Shown here: positions 44,475-56,347 of the stretch, in pieces
How the letters are laid out: the number at the start of each line of letters is the position of its first letter
Position numbering within the stretch: the stretch's first letter is position 1
Assembly (NCBI GenBank): GCA_948567375.1
Contig: OX419757.1
Location: 74,276,001-74,340,000, forward strand
Source of the DNA: Lunularia cruciata
Lineage: Eukaryota; Streptophyta; Marchantiopsida; Lunulariales; Lunulariaceae
DNA length: 64,000 nt
Direction of reading: 5' to 3'
Position numbers and translations under genes: made by a program
The notes under the pieces: model-generated
What the model was told of the DNA's origin: nothing
Database searches by the model: none
The model's input: only the letters and a program-made list of their open reading frames with translations

Positions 44475-44770
44475 GGGTAAAATTCTGGAAGTTGGAAATC
44501 TATTACGGGAGACAAAATTCATAGCCTATAAGATTTAAAAAACTATAGATAATTTTTATAATTTATATTTTCATAGTAATTTTTATAATTTAATTAAGAT
44601 GTTCTCTTGTCTATATGTTGTACGGGTAAAATTTTGGAAGTTGGAAATCTATTATAGGAAAAAAAATCATAACCTATAAGATTTTAAGAATTGTAGATAA
44701 TTTTAATAATTTATCCTTATATAATATTTATATAATAAAATTGATTAAGATATTCTCTTGTCTATATATA
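44475..44770. repeat. Tandem duplication of about 150 bp
   Basis: GGGTAAAATT.TGGAAGTTGG ... ATTCTCTTGTCTATAT occurs at 44,475-44,620 and again at 44,627-44,770. A further pair of about 95 bp (TTTGTCAAAGGATTTACG- and TTTGTTAAATTATTTATT-type starts) follows at 44,812-44,985. Confidence 0.75.
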
Positions 44771-45125
44771 TCATTGATATTTCCCCTTTAAACATAAATC
44801 CAACATCAGTTTGTCAAAGGATTTACGTAAGATATTTCATAATCTTCTTTGGTAAATGGTAAATGGTAATTCTCGGGTAGACCTATGCCAATATCAATTT
44901 GTTAAATTATTTATTTAATAAATTCCATAATGTTCTCTGGAAAATGGTAATTCTATGGGTAAACCTATGTCACCTGTAGAAATCAATCAAATCTACATAG
45001 GAAACCCTATATCTAGTGTATATCATCACCCCATGCTATGTTGGCATTAATCTTATAACACTAAACATTGAGGGAATTAGACAGCCTATTTTGGTAAACC
45101 ACCAAGAAGACATACTATGAAATAA

Positions 45126-48110
45126 GTGTGTATGTGTGGAGGTGAATCATGGCCTTCTCCAACCTCCCTTGCTTCCCGTCGGTGCCCAGGAATCTATCAC
45201 AGCCTTACAAAAAGCGTCCATCAGGAGTTCCATGCTAGACGGAAGCTGGAATCGGTCATGAGATCATTTGATTTCCATTCTTCCACATTTGTGAGCTCCA
45301 GGAAAGTGGAGTTTGACGATGCCAGGAAACCACACATGCCAAAATACAGAACAGCAAATGTCCATACTCAGAGTCGCGTCAACGCTGGGAAAGTTGTTTA
45401 CGACTATCAAGTCAAGCCAATTGGAAATTCTTTTGGAGACTGTTTTTAGAGTCCTGAACTCTAACATGCACCAGCGGATGTTATTTGCATGAGCATTGTC
45501 TTAAGAATTTGTCAGCTCTATTGTGTAGCACAGAAATGTGGTATTTCTGTGCTACACAAATACCACATGTGAACAAGATGGATGTTTCTGATCACATGTG
45601 AACAAGATGGATGTTTCTCAACATGTACTCTGGCAGGGAGGCGCTGTTGGAATTTCAAGCGATCCGTTTGAAGTTCTAGCGGATTGGAATCGAACCAATT
45701 TGTGCAATTGGAGTGGAGTTTCTTGCAAAGAAGCCAAGCGTGTGTCTTCTTTTTTCTGCCGTGGCAACAACTCGAGGTACTATCAGGCCGTTTCTCGACA
45801 ATCTCTCAATACTTGCATGGGTATTTCAATTTATTCAGTGGGAGCATTGCAAAGTCACTGTTCAACATGTCAACGTTGCTTGAGGTAGACCTTTCAGGTA
45901 ATGAGCTTTCGGGCATCCTTCCATCAGTACAGAACCTTCCGAGCCTCCAACATCTTGATTTGACCGGCAATCAACTCACGGGTGGCACTCCGGAATCTCT
46001 TTACACTTGCAAGGATCGTAAGCGTTTACGGTTAGATGTTACTGGTCTGGATGGTAAAATATCCTCCAGGATTGGCAACTTGTCGGGCCTTGAACACTTA
46101 TCTGTTCCGAGTAATAATCTGGAAGGTAGTCTTCCACCAGAAATTGGAAACTGTACTGCCCTGATTTTTTTTGAAGTAGGTTGGAACAGTTTGGAAGGAG
46201 AAGTATTGCATGGGCTCGGGAACCTGAGTGCGCTCGTCTACCTTGACATAGGTAACAATCGTTTGAATGGTACTATTCCTAGTGACATTGGATTGTAATC
46301 TATGCTCGGAGCTCTTCATTTGCAATTTAACTACTTTTCAGGGTCCATTCCTCAGTTTGTTTCGAACCTCACCGGGCTCATAATTGCAGACTTGAGTACA
46401 ACAAACCTTTCGACGGCGAGATCCCTGCAACATTGTTCTTGTTACCGCAACTGGAGGCGCTATACTTGCTACGCAACAGTTTGAGTGGAGCAATCCCGGA
46501 GGAAATAGGTTCTGCGACGAGCTTGCAGGAGCTCTGGGGATCAGAGAACAACATCTTTGGATCCATTCCATCGACCATAGATAGCCTTTCCAACCTCACG
46601 TTGTTTAGCGCAGACAGAAACCAGCGCAGTGGCCCATTTCCCACCTTCGGCCCTAATCTCAACGAACTCGAACTGTCGGGCAATGGCTTCCAAGGACGTC
46701 TGCCCGCGAGCATTCAAAAGTACACGGAGCTCGAAATCTTAAAGCTAAATAATGGCAATCACTTCAGTGGCAGTGTTACAATCAATTTCGACTTTCTGCC
46801 AAATTCCAGGTGTTATTCCTCTAGAAAAATAATCTAACGGGTCAGATACCGGCTTCGCTACAGTCATGCAGAAAATTGTCACTGTTCGACTTGAGTGCGA
46901 ATAAACTCAGTGGAGTCTTACCAGACTTTAACCAAAGCTTCCTGCTTCTTGAAGTCTTGAGCTTGGCCAGGAAGCAGCTTTCTGCCGGACCCCCGGATTT
47001 GATATGGCGATCAAAGTTTGAAAAGTTAATCTCACTAGCAATAATTTGAGCGGGATAATTTCTGATGATATCTTTGAGACGAAAAAAATTCATTTCAGAA
47101 GATCGGAGTCATTCCAGTGGTAATCATACCTTTGAGATGAAAAAATTCATTTCTGAGCGGAGTCATTCCATTGGTAATGTGGATCTTGGGAGCCGAGGAA
47201 CAGACTGTCAGTACGACTTTCACGATATATACCCTAGTGGGGGGTTACAGTTGATGCGCATTTTACCTTAAGACTTGTTTATCGGTATACTTCACCGTTA
47301 GTATGGTCCGTAGCCCTAGATATCGGGATAATCATTTCACTGGACGTATACCCAGCAATTTATCTGTTTTAGGTGGTCTGCACATCAGCAACTCGGCCAC
47401 CAATAGTCTCGAAGGTGATGGGAATAGAAGCTTTTAGAAGATTCTTTTCCTAAAATTCCCAGATTTTTCAAGAAATTGCCTATCCGGCTGCGTTCCCGCC
47501 TGTTTAGCGCATCTGGGGTCCTTGGAACACTTGGCTCTGAATGACAATAATCTAGGCGGGAAGTTGGAGCTGCATTTCGCGTGATGTGCGGAATGTTCGC
47601 TTCATTTCCTGTCGTTCGCAAACAACAAATCCAGTAAAATGGTACCTGCATCCATTGGAAAATGTCCCGAGCTAAAGGTGCAGGATGTCCGCAATAACAA
47701 CTTCTCTGGATTGTTTCCCGCACCTCTCGAATTTGTCCAAGCTTGGCGTCTTGAAGATTGGTTCCAGTAACTTTCATGGACGCATACCGAGTTGGGTTTG
47801 GGAGTTCAAGAGTTTGCAGATACTAGACCTCTCGGGGAATAACTTCGAAGGATCTCTTCTTCGAATTTCGGCGCGCTGCAAAGCTTCATGATGAAAGACG
47901 GAACACGCTCAAAGCAGGCCGGCTCCGATTCAGCAAGAAATGGAGCGTACTGAATTTCTGTTGACTTGTGGCGGAGTTGGAGGATAATGGCAATCCACTT
48001 CCCTTATAATAAATTTTGTTAGCTTTTGCATTCGGTTGAACTTGCATTGGAGTTTGGAGGATAAAGGCATTCGACTTACCTTCCAATATATTTTGATAGC
48101 TCTCGCATAT
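45126..48110 (+). pseudogene. Decayed LRR receptor-like protein, tandem paralogue of 53.5-56.3 kb
   Basis: Homology to the intact gene begins exactly at AAGTGTGTATGTGTGGAGG, which is the start of that gene's intron 1, so the signal-peptide exon is absent. It then shares the intron hairpin, the LRR N-terminal block (SSDPFEVLADWN, CNWSGVSC) and many LRRs. A 13-bp deletion between GGAATT repeats near 45,648 shifts the first exon; stops and shifts follow (46,296, 46,836, 47,049 and others). Some LRRs (46,430-46,830) have no counterpart in the intact gene, so the two are old paralogues, not a recent copy. The end (ITFQYI-like block near 48,090) breaks off before the last LRRs, the membrane segment and the tail. 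A local ~85-bp tandem duplication occurs at 47,975-48,100. Confidence 0.9.
45522..45558. repeat. Hairpin in the pseudogene intron
   Basis: TGTGTAGCACAGAAAT and ATTTCTGTGCTACACA pair perfectly around a 5-base loop. Identical to the hairpin at 53,966-54,002. A 28-30-bp direct duplication (CACATGTGAACAAGATGG) follows at 45,564-45,626. Confidence 0.9.
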
Positions 48111-48280
48111 GTATTCTTGGATATTTTAGGTTTCATTTTGGTATTATTTGAGATTTATTTTCTATGTACAATTCTATTTCATAAATTATTTTGCACATCT
48201 CGTGATGATGCTAGATAAGTTGTGCGCTTACCACTTGTGATGTGAGAAGTGATCCCTTGGACAAATTAATATGGTTCATA
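48111..48280. other. Short AT-rich junction between LRR pseudogene and LINE remnant
   Basis: No feature recognised. Confidence 0.4.
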
Positions 48281-50880
48281 TTTCTTTTACCCCCTTGCTC
48301 TCAAGGGGGCCTTTGTTATGCGGAGCATAGAGAGGGACATGTGGGGATTTAGTTAATTTCGAGCGGAGGATTGTGCAACCTTTCAAGAGGAATTTGTTAT
48401 GGCTACATGTTTTAGAAGATATGTTTCAACACAAGATACCATAGAGTCCATTTAGTTATGACGGTGTAGAACATTGGGTCAGGCGGGAGAGTTTAGTAGA
48501 GCAGCACGAGGGCTACACCCTTTGTCTATGGCGAGTCCTAGTGATTAGATTATCTTTTTTTTATGCTCACTAATCCTATAGCAATAGGGTGACTACCACT
48601 AGAGGTCTTAGATTTTAGCCTAAGAAACCTTTATGTCTTGATAGGTCACTTTTTGCACAAGTATTGTGCATTGCACCTCTCCTTTCCTCAAGAGACTTAT
48701 ACGAGATGGTTTATGAACACCTTAGAGATTACTTTCAAGCAAATGATTCTTCTAGTGGTTTTACCAAGTTGTTTCAAGTGGTTGTAACAATAGCAACAAC
48801 AACTTTTGATAGCAACTTTTGACAGTAACTCCATCCACATCAGTTTGGAGTAGCTACACCTAGAGGATGTGAAGCTATATATTTAGGCATTAGTGCACTC
48901 CTAGATATCCATCTGGAGTGGGCCATCCTACAGGTGGATGTTGAGAATTCTTTTAATACTATCTCATGTGCATCTATTTTTACAAAGCTTTGGGAGACTG
49001 GTGGATCCTTGGCAAGTCTTATTCCTTTTGTGCAATCTTTTTATGGTGCTTTTGCTTCCTTTTACTACCAAGGCGGTGGTTCACCGTCTTGGAGTCAACT
49101 GTGGATACATGTCAAGGAGATCCTTTAGAGGGACCTTTATTTGCCATGGCTCACTTTAGAGCTCTCCTATCTACTACTTTGGCCATGCTAGATTGTGTAT
49201 TTCCCAAGTTGGTAGATGATACACACATCGTGGGCCCTATAGATCAGATTAGGCAGGCCTTTGACCACTTGACTACCCAGCTACATCTAGTAGGCTTGAG
49301 AGTCAAGGTGTCAAAGTGTAGGGCTCGGTCACCTTTAGGTATTTCTCCTCACCTTGTGTTTCCAAAGGAGTGTATCACATCTACTTATGGACTACGTGTT
49401 CTTGGAGTGCCAATAGGATGAGATCCGTTTCTAGGAGATACATAGGTATACTCTCCTCTAATATTGCTTGTTGACCGTCCTACCTCATCCGTATAGTTCT
49501 TCCCTCCTCATCCTTCCTATCATGTTTGGGAGCCTTTGATAGGAGGATTACGTGAGTCTTTGGTGATATTATTGGACTGTGGACAATTGAGTGTGTGATA
49601 GAGGATTTGGCACATAGACAAATGGCTCTATTGATCTCATGTGGAGGGGTTGGCTTGCTATTTATAGAGGAGATTGCACCTATAGCATTTTTGGGTAGTT
49701 GTGCTCTCTTGGCACCCCTACTTTCCTATTGTTTTGTGGTTGTTGATAGGCTGGTCTTGGAGACTTATGTGATAGAGGTGGAAGGGTGATCATTTTCTCT
49801 CCAAATGTTATTGTGGCAGACTAGAGATAGTCTATCACCATGTGCATGAAAGGACTTTCCATCTTTTGCTTCATTGTTGTTAGATTGGACTAGAGGTTTA
49901 CAATCTTCCTTGATGGAGCGACAATGTGAGCATATGCTATATTCTCTCTTAATGACTTGTCCATTCCTCAGGCTACTAGGGCACGACTTTGCTCTTGCTC
50001 CAGCAAGGGTGCAAGCTCTTGGATCCTAGCTCAACAGTGCATTAGGGCATTTCAACTTGCGCCAACTATTTTCTCTACAACAATGAGGTTTTGCCTAGGT
50101 TTGGTCAACCTATCTACATCTTCATTACTCACTTTTGAGTGTGGTTTTACACTAGATGCAGCAGTGGTCCATATGACATGGTGTCCTTTTGGAGGATAGA
50201 GGATAGCTACCCACGATGCTATTAGGGACATAGTGTTTGCTATGGCACGTGAGAGTGGATACTTGGCTTGGAAGGAGCATTTGTATGCTTTGCAGATGAC
50301 ATTTGTTAGTGCAAATAACACATGTATACTTGGTCAAGTATGATTAAGTGACAATAGCGGATGTCGTGGTTATAGACCATAAGCAAGATATAGTTTTGGA
50401 GTGAGTGATTACCCATCCCCCTGCATGGGCAGTGAGCACAGTAGTAGGTCACAAGGTCTCCAAGTATAGGGGCATGCAGTGGGGTGACCTCTTTGTTCCT
50501 CTAGCATTGGAGTTACATGGAGTGGTGGACACAATGTTCGACACATTTGTTAGGGAATGCACGAGAGCTTATCATGTTAGGTGCCAAGGGATACCACTCT
50601 TACTCTCATACTTTGTAGCATATTTTAGACAGCATGTGTCCATTGCTCTACATAGGGTAGTGGCTAGTGCAATCTATAGGAGAACAATCACAATAGGGGA
50701 TGCTTCTTTGGATGCTCTAGTTGTTTGTAGACCACACTACTTGCATAGCTCAGATATCTTAGGTGCAGTGGTGCAGATTCTCATATAGACTCTATTGGGC
50801 TTAGCCCCATTTTACCTTTTTCATCTCTCTCTTGTACGGCTTGATGGGGTCTTCCCATCCTTCACTTTTTCTACGCCGTC
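48280..50880 (+). mobile_element. LINE-like retroelement with reverse transcriptase, decayed
   Basis: Broken plus-strand frames give RT blocks in order: a pre-RT segment (PRGCEAIYLGISALL), motif A (LQVDVENSFNTI, 48,930-48,965), motif B (CQGDPLEGPLFAMAHFRAL, around 49,110-49,165), motif C with catalytic aspartates (FPKLVDDTHIVGP, around 49,205), and LRVLGVPIG. A thumb-like block (GGVGLLFIEEIAPIAFLGS) and a conserved C-terminal region (ESGYLAWKE; FDTFVRECTRAYHVR; FVAYFRQHVSIALHR; GDASLDALVVCRP) follow, then the tail at 50,787-50,880. The QGDP and DD patterns are non-LTR type. At least four frame breaks make it inactive. No endonuclease was seen. Confidence 0.78.
50787..50880 (+). repeat. LINE tail with stem-loop
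   Basis: TATTGGGCTTAGCCCCA stem-loop followed by TTGTACGGCTTGATGGGG and TCTTCCCATCCTTCA. It directly follows the ORF stop of the LINE-like element, so it is its 3' UTR/tail. Confidence 0.75.
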
Positions 50881-52465
50881 ATCCTTTCTCTCAATATTTC
50901 TAGTAATCAACTACAAGGTGGTATTCATACAAAGGTGAAGAAAGAAAGCAATATGGAATACCCCGCAAGGAAAAAGAGAGAGTGCAAAAAAAAAAAACCA
51001 GATAAGTGCACATGGAGAAATTGAGCTAGAGGAAAATGTACAAAAGCCAAGGAGAAATAATGGTCCATGCGTTACATTGAAAAATAAATAAAGTACCCAC
51101 TCTTGAATTGTATGGTATAAGTCCTCTAAAGTTAATCCCAGCAATTTAGAGAATACTAAATGTTCATTTTCTTATTAATATCCATTAATGTTATATTTTT
51201 ATTTTCTTATTTATATTCCATTGATACTAAATGTTAATTTTCTTATTAATATACCTAATTTGGTGGAGATTTGAGGTGAAACTCCATAGATATAACTTTC
51301 ATAAAAACTGAATGAAGTTCTCCAATATTAGACTTGGAAAATCTGATTGTAAACTTTCCTTTGTTCTTTTCCAAAAATCTTGGGTAAGATGCAAAATATA
51401 TAATTCATAAACTTTTCAAATTAACTGACTTGTGATTATTCTTATGACATTAAGAAATAAAACAAAATTTAAATTTGGAAGGAAAAGTATTTATGAAAGT
51501 AATATATTTCTGGATATTAACTAAAGAAAGATACTACATATTTGGAAAAAGAACAGTTTCAAGGTTTTGAGTAAACAAAAAGACTAAAAAGTTGCAAAAA
51601 TCAGGAAAGGTTCCTAGGGGGTGATCTTTCCAATGAGCTGTTATATACAATGATTGGTTTAAGTTGAAGTAATTCAATGCACCTGCTTGTGTTTTGGATG
51701 GAAACCCAAACGGAGAATAAGCCCAAAGATACTCAAAGTTGCTCTAGTAACAAATGAAGATAATGAAACTTTAGATTCTTTTTAAGAGTAAATATAAATG
51801 AAAAATAAAATAAATTTATCTATTATATTAAATTTGATAATTTTCTTTACTATAAGAAGTCCTTGGAAGGCAAACATTTGAAATCTTAACTTATTGAGTG
51901 GAAAGTGTTGGTTTTAAATAATATTCCTAAATATTATTACTAAGTATTTATAAACATAAGTTCTTACTTTTTTTGATATTTATATTATAGAATTGCATGT
52001 GGATAAGGTATGTTTGATCTTGAAGTGTATATTAGACTGAATTAAATAAGAAAATCTGAATAATTTAATTTTGGTATTTAAATTGGAGTTCATTATCATG
52101 AAAATAATCTAAATTAAATATTAAATGTAAGACATAACTTTTATTCACAATCAAATAAAAAGAATACTACCTCTTTCATCTTTTTACTTGTATGTTAAAA
52201 TTTTTTAAAATAAAAAAATTAAATGCATCTGAATGATCAGTGTGTATTATATACATAATTTTTATATCTAAAATATTTTTAGAAATTATGGTTCTGTTTG
52301 GCACACCTAATTTTGGAAAGGAAAAAGTTAATAAAATTTGAAATATTACTGACTAGATTAAGTTATATAGATAATACTCAATTTTCATACAACTAGATAT
52401 TTTAGAAAGCTTTTCGAAAGAAAAGTCAAATAGTCAAACGTGAATAGTTTAGTCGTGAAAGCTTT
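50881..52465. other. AT-rich DNA, nothing recognised
   Basis: No ORF with a domain. A 10-A run lies near 50,989. Likely old repeats, not matched to others in the window. Confidence 0.4.
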
Positions 52466-52790
52466 CTACTCCAACAATCTATAATGCTATTCATTTTTCT
52501 CCTATAAGTGGACCCTTACGACATAACTAGCTCTATTCAGCTCTGTTTTCCTATGGTCAGACCTTTACAACAATCTAAAAATTAGTGATGACAAGTAGCT
52601 ATCTAATTTTTAAATCAGCTATTCGTTTCACACTTATACACATTTGTTTTCCTATAGTCAGACCTTTACAACAATCTATGATGCTATTCGTCTCACACCT
52701 ATACACATTGCACATCTATACATAGCTAGCTTTATTAAACTTCGTTTTCTTATAGTTGGACCATTACAACATAGCTAGCTCTATGTTTCA
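52466..52790. repeat. Tandem repeats of about 100 bp
   Basis: TTTTCCTATAGTCAGACC followed by TTTACAACAATCTATGATGC and CTCACACCTATACACATT recurs with variations at about 52,480, 52,545, 52,645 and 52,745, with a CATAGCTAGCTCTATT block alternating. Confidence 0.7.
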
Positions 52791-53056
52791 AGATGGGATA
52801 CAACGCACTAGTCAACTCAACTCATTCAAAGTCTTTTCAAAGGACCCAGTATGTAAAGTGGATTTGCTCACCGCGTTACATATAAGCCAATCAATTATCA
52901 ATATCTACTGACAGAAAGAGTGAAATCTTCTTTCTGGAATTTTGATGCCCTGAAGACTCCTCGGTATCAAGCTAGTACAGAAAAGGGGATATCTATACAT
53001 CTGCCCTTGAGTACGCGTCTTCTGGAATAGGTGTAGACCACTTCCAGCACCATGCA

Positions 53057-53125
53057 ATTATGGCAAGCTGAAATTCCATTCAGAATATAACAATATTCTG
53101 AATGGAATGTCAGCTTGCCAATAAT
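53057..53125. repeat. Long inverted repeat upstream of the LRR gene
   Basis: Arms 53,057-53,088 and 53,093-53,125 (ATTATGGCAAGCTG ... CAGCTTGCCAATAAT) pair over about 32 bases with one mismatch and one extra base, around a 4-base loop. It lies about 390 bp before the receptor gene start. Confidence 0.9.
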
Positions 53126-53510
53126 TTCATGGTGGCCGTGCCTGATGCACAGTGCAACGCGCATGCAGAAGTACTGGGTGAAATTTCTACAATAAATTCT
53201 GTCATGCTGCACCTTCCAAACATGATATCGGGAATAAATCTGTGTCTGATGCATGTGGAAAAATGAAGCTTTACGAGAAGAAGGAGCTTTACATGGGGAA
53301 AGGTCGACCGCTTAAGATAACAACAACCCATCAAGCTTTAAATTACTTATAATGAGCTTTAAGGAAAACCGCTAATTTACAGCATCAAACTCTCCATCGT
53401 AGCAAAAGAGAATCTTAAAGTTGTGCAGCTGCGGGTCTTATAAAGCATGTGAATGGCTCCTTCCTGTTTCATTTCTGGCATGGATCCAAACATTTGGTAA
53501 TCAATCTCCA

Positions 53511-56347
53511 ATGGGGGCAGATTCCAGGAGTGTTTTTTGCGTAGTCTGTGTCTGGCTCTTTTCAGTATTCGTCACTTGCCAAGTGTGTATGTGTGGAGGT
53601 GAATCATGGCTTTCTCCCACCTCCCTGGCTTCCCGTCGGTCCCCAGGAAGCTACCACAGCCTTACTAAAAGCGTCCGTCAAGAGTTCCATGCTCGACGAA
53701 AGCTGGAATCGGTCACGAGCTCATTTGATCTCCACTCTGTGAATTCCAGAAAAGTGGAGTTTCACGATACCAGGAAACCACTCATGCTCAAATACACATC
53801 AGCAAACGTCGCCACTCAGTCTCGCATCAACGGTGGGAATCTTGTTGACGACTATCAAATTGGATATTCTATTCAAGACGGGTTAGAATCCTAAACTCTA
53901 ACATGCACCAGTGTATGTCATTTTGCATGAGCATCGTCTTGACTGTAGAAGTTTGTCTGCTCTAGTGTGTAGCACAGAAATGTGGTATTTCTGTGCTACA
54001 CAAATACCACATTTGAACAAGATGGATGTTTCTGATACTCAGCATGTAATCTGGCAGGGAGGCGCTCTTGGAATTCAAGACTGGAATTTCAAGCGATCCG
54101 TTTGAAGTTCTAGTGGATTGGAATTCAACCAACTTGTCCAATTTGTGTAATTGGAGCGGAGTTTCTTGCAACGAAGCCAAGCGTGTGTCTTCTTTGTTGC
54201 TGCCAGAGAAGCAACTCGAGGGTACTATCAGTTCGTTTCTGGGCAATCTCTCTTATCTTCAAGATCTCAACCTCTCTAGTAACCTCTTCAGCGGAGGAAT
54301 TCCTCCCAGCTTGGGACTTTGCGTGCGGCTCCTTGCCATTGATCTTTTTAATAATAGCGTCTCTGGGGAAATACCGGAAGAACTTGGTAATTTGACAAAT
54401 CTGGAAGTTTTGAGGTTGAGTTGGAATGCACTCACCGGAAATATTCCACCGGCCTTGCGAACTCTTAGTTCTCTGGTTTATATAGGAATGGGCAGCAACT
54501 CGCTCACTGGCACTATTCCATTGTGGCTCGGCAACTGTTCGACACTGCAGACTCTAGCGCTGTTCAGCAATCAATTAAGTGGTGGAATTCCAACTGAACT
54601 AGGGCAGCTAAGGAATCTTCGGGTTCTCTATCTTCACCAAAACTTACTGAGTGGAAATATCCCAGCGGAACTATCGCAGCTAGAGAGTCTGCAAGCCTTA
54701 TGTCTGGATGGAAATCAACTGAATGGGAGCATTCCAGGTTCGTTGGGGCAGCTGAAGAATCTTCTACGATTAGCTGTGTCTTCCAATCAGCTAAGTGGTG
54801 GAATTCCAACTGAACTAGGGCAGCTAAAGAATCTTCAGATTCTCTATCTTGACCAAAACTTCCTGAGTGGACATATCCCAGCGGAACTATCGCAGCTAGA
54901 GAGTATTGAAAACTTATATCTGGGTGGAAATCAACTGAACGGGAGCATTCCAGGTTCGTTGGGGCAGCTGAAGAATCTTCTACAATTAGATCTGTCTTTC
55001 AACAAGCTCAGTGGTGGAATTCCAAGTGAACTGGGGCAGCTAAAGAATCTATATGTTCTCGATCTCCACCGAAATTTGCTGGAGGGTAGTCTCCCACCAG
55101 AAATTCGAAACTGTACTCCTCTGATATTATTTAACGTAGGCTGGAACAGTTTGGAAGGACCATTCCCTGCATTCCTTACTCAGTTGGTAAACCTGGAGGT
55201 ACTTTCCATAGAAGGAAACCATTTCGAAGGAGAAGTACCCAATGGGCTCGGGAACCTTGACATAGGCCACAATCGTTTGAACGGTACTGTTCCTAGTGAC
55301 ACAGGATCTTTCGCAAGATCTGCGGAATGTTCGCTTCGATTCCTGTCGTTTGCCAACAACAACTTCAGTGGAATGATACCTGCATCCATTGGATACTGTC
55401 CCAACCTACAGGTGCTGGATGTCAGCAATAACAACTTCTCTGGAGTGTTTTGGGTGTCTCCTCCGAATTTGTCTAAGCTTGGCGTCTTGAAGATTGGTTC
55501 CAACAACTTTCACGGACACATACCGAGTTGGGTCTGGGAGCTCAAGAGTTTGCAGGTACTGGACCTCTCAGGTAATAACTTTGAAGGATCACTTCCTTCG
55601 AATTTCAGCGCGCTGCAAAGCTTCACGCTGAAAGGCGGAACACCCTCAGAGCAGGGCAGTTCCGATTCAGCGAGCAGTGGAGCATACGGAATTTCCGTTG
55701 AATTTGCCGTGGAGCTGGTGGATAAGGGCATTCGAATTACCTTCCAATACATTTGGTCGGCTTTTGCACTCATAAATCTTTCCAGTAATCAACTACACGG
55801 TGCCATCCCTAAAGAGGTGGGAAGTTTGGTTAGGTTGAGATCACTGAACTTATCTGGAAACATTTTCACAGGAGAAATTGGGCACGAGCTCGCATCGTTG
55901 ACAAGTTTAGAATCCCTCGATATATCCAATAACCATTTGGCTGGGGGCATCCCACCTTCGTTTGCCTTTATGTCTAAGCTTGCTGTTTTGCGGCTCAACC
56001 GGAATAATCTCTCTGGCCCAATCCCTCTTAGTCCCCAGCTGGATGGATATGGGAAAGAAACGTATTACCCAGGAAATGATTACCTCTGTGGTGGTTTCAG
56101 TGGGAAGAAATGCTTGGAGGCAGGGACTGTCGCTCAGTCGGAAGCGATGCGCGTTTCGAAGTCAAGTATGTTTAATAACTGGATATCAATTCCCGCAAAC
56201 TGGATTGGGTTTGTGGTAGGGAATGTGGTGATGGGATCGATGCTATACTTTTCCAAGAAGACGAGAACTTGTCTCTTCGGGTTCCTCCCACTTCCTGCAG
56301 TACATGTGTACCCTCCGAGAGCTTACGGTGAATTTAGAGAGAAGTGA
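53511..56347 (+). CDS. LRR receptor-like protein (RLP), membrane-anchored, no kinase
   Basis: Proposed exons 53,511-53,582 and 54,062-56,347 give 785 residues. Exon 1 encodes a signal peptide (MGADSRSVFCVVCVWLFSVF...). Exon 2 starts with the LRR N-terminal domain (ALLEFKTGISSDPFEVL..WN, then LCNWSGVSC) and continues with about 20 plant-type LRRs of 24 residues (LxGxIPxxLGxLxxLxxLxLxxN). A non-LRR island (about residues 537-590, SSDSASSGAYGISVEFAVEL), three to four more LRRs, a C-terminal cap, one membrane segment (WIGFVVGNVVMGSMLYF, about 737-755) and a basic tail of about 30 residues complete it. This is the domain order of Cf-9/CLAVATA2-type RLPs, which sense extracellular ligands with partner kinases; the ligand is unknown. 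The first intron (donor CAA|GTGTGT, acceptor weak) is inferred from frame and homology; the exon 2 body is certain. Confidence 0.88.
53966..54002. repeat. Hairpin in RLP intron 1
   Basis: TGTGTAGCACAGAAAT, loop GTGGT, ATTTCTGTGCTACACA: a 16-bp perfect stem. Kept unchanged in the pseudogene although surrounding intron sequence differs. Confidence 0.92.
54581..55012 (+). repeat. 216-bp tandem duplication of three LRRs inside the RLP gene
   Basis: Units 54,581-54,796 and 54,797-55,012 each encode 72 residues (three LRRs), starting GGIPTELGQL, and are nearly identical in DNA. A third, partial unit starts at 55,013 in register. Recent internal expansion of the ligand-binding surface. Confidence 0.95.

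Noticed and set aside
50405-50788. 127-codon frame as a possible host gene
   Set aside because: It has a homologue at 23,629-23,946 and lies directly downstream of RT motifs, so it is the C-terminal part of the LINE-like element.
54564-54809. Minus-strand frames antisense to the RLP gene
   Set aside because: Shadows of the LRR repeats in the real plus-strand frame.
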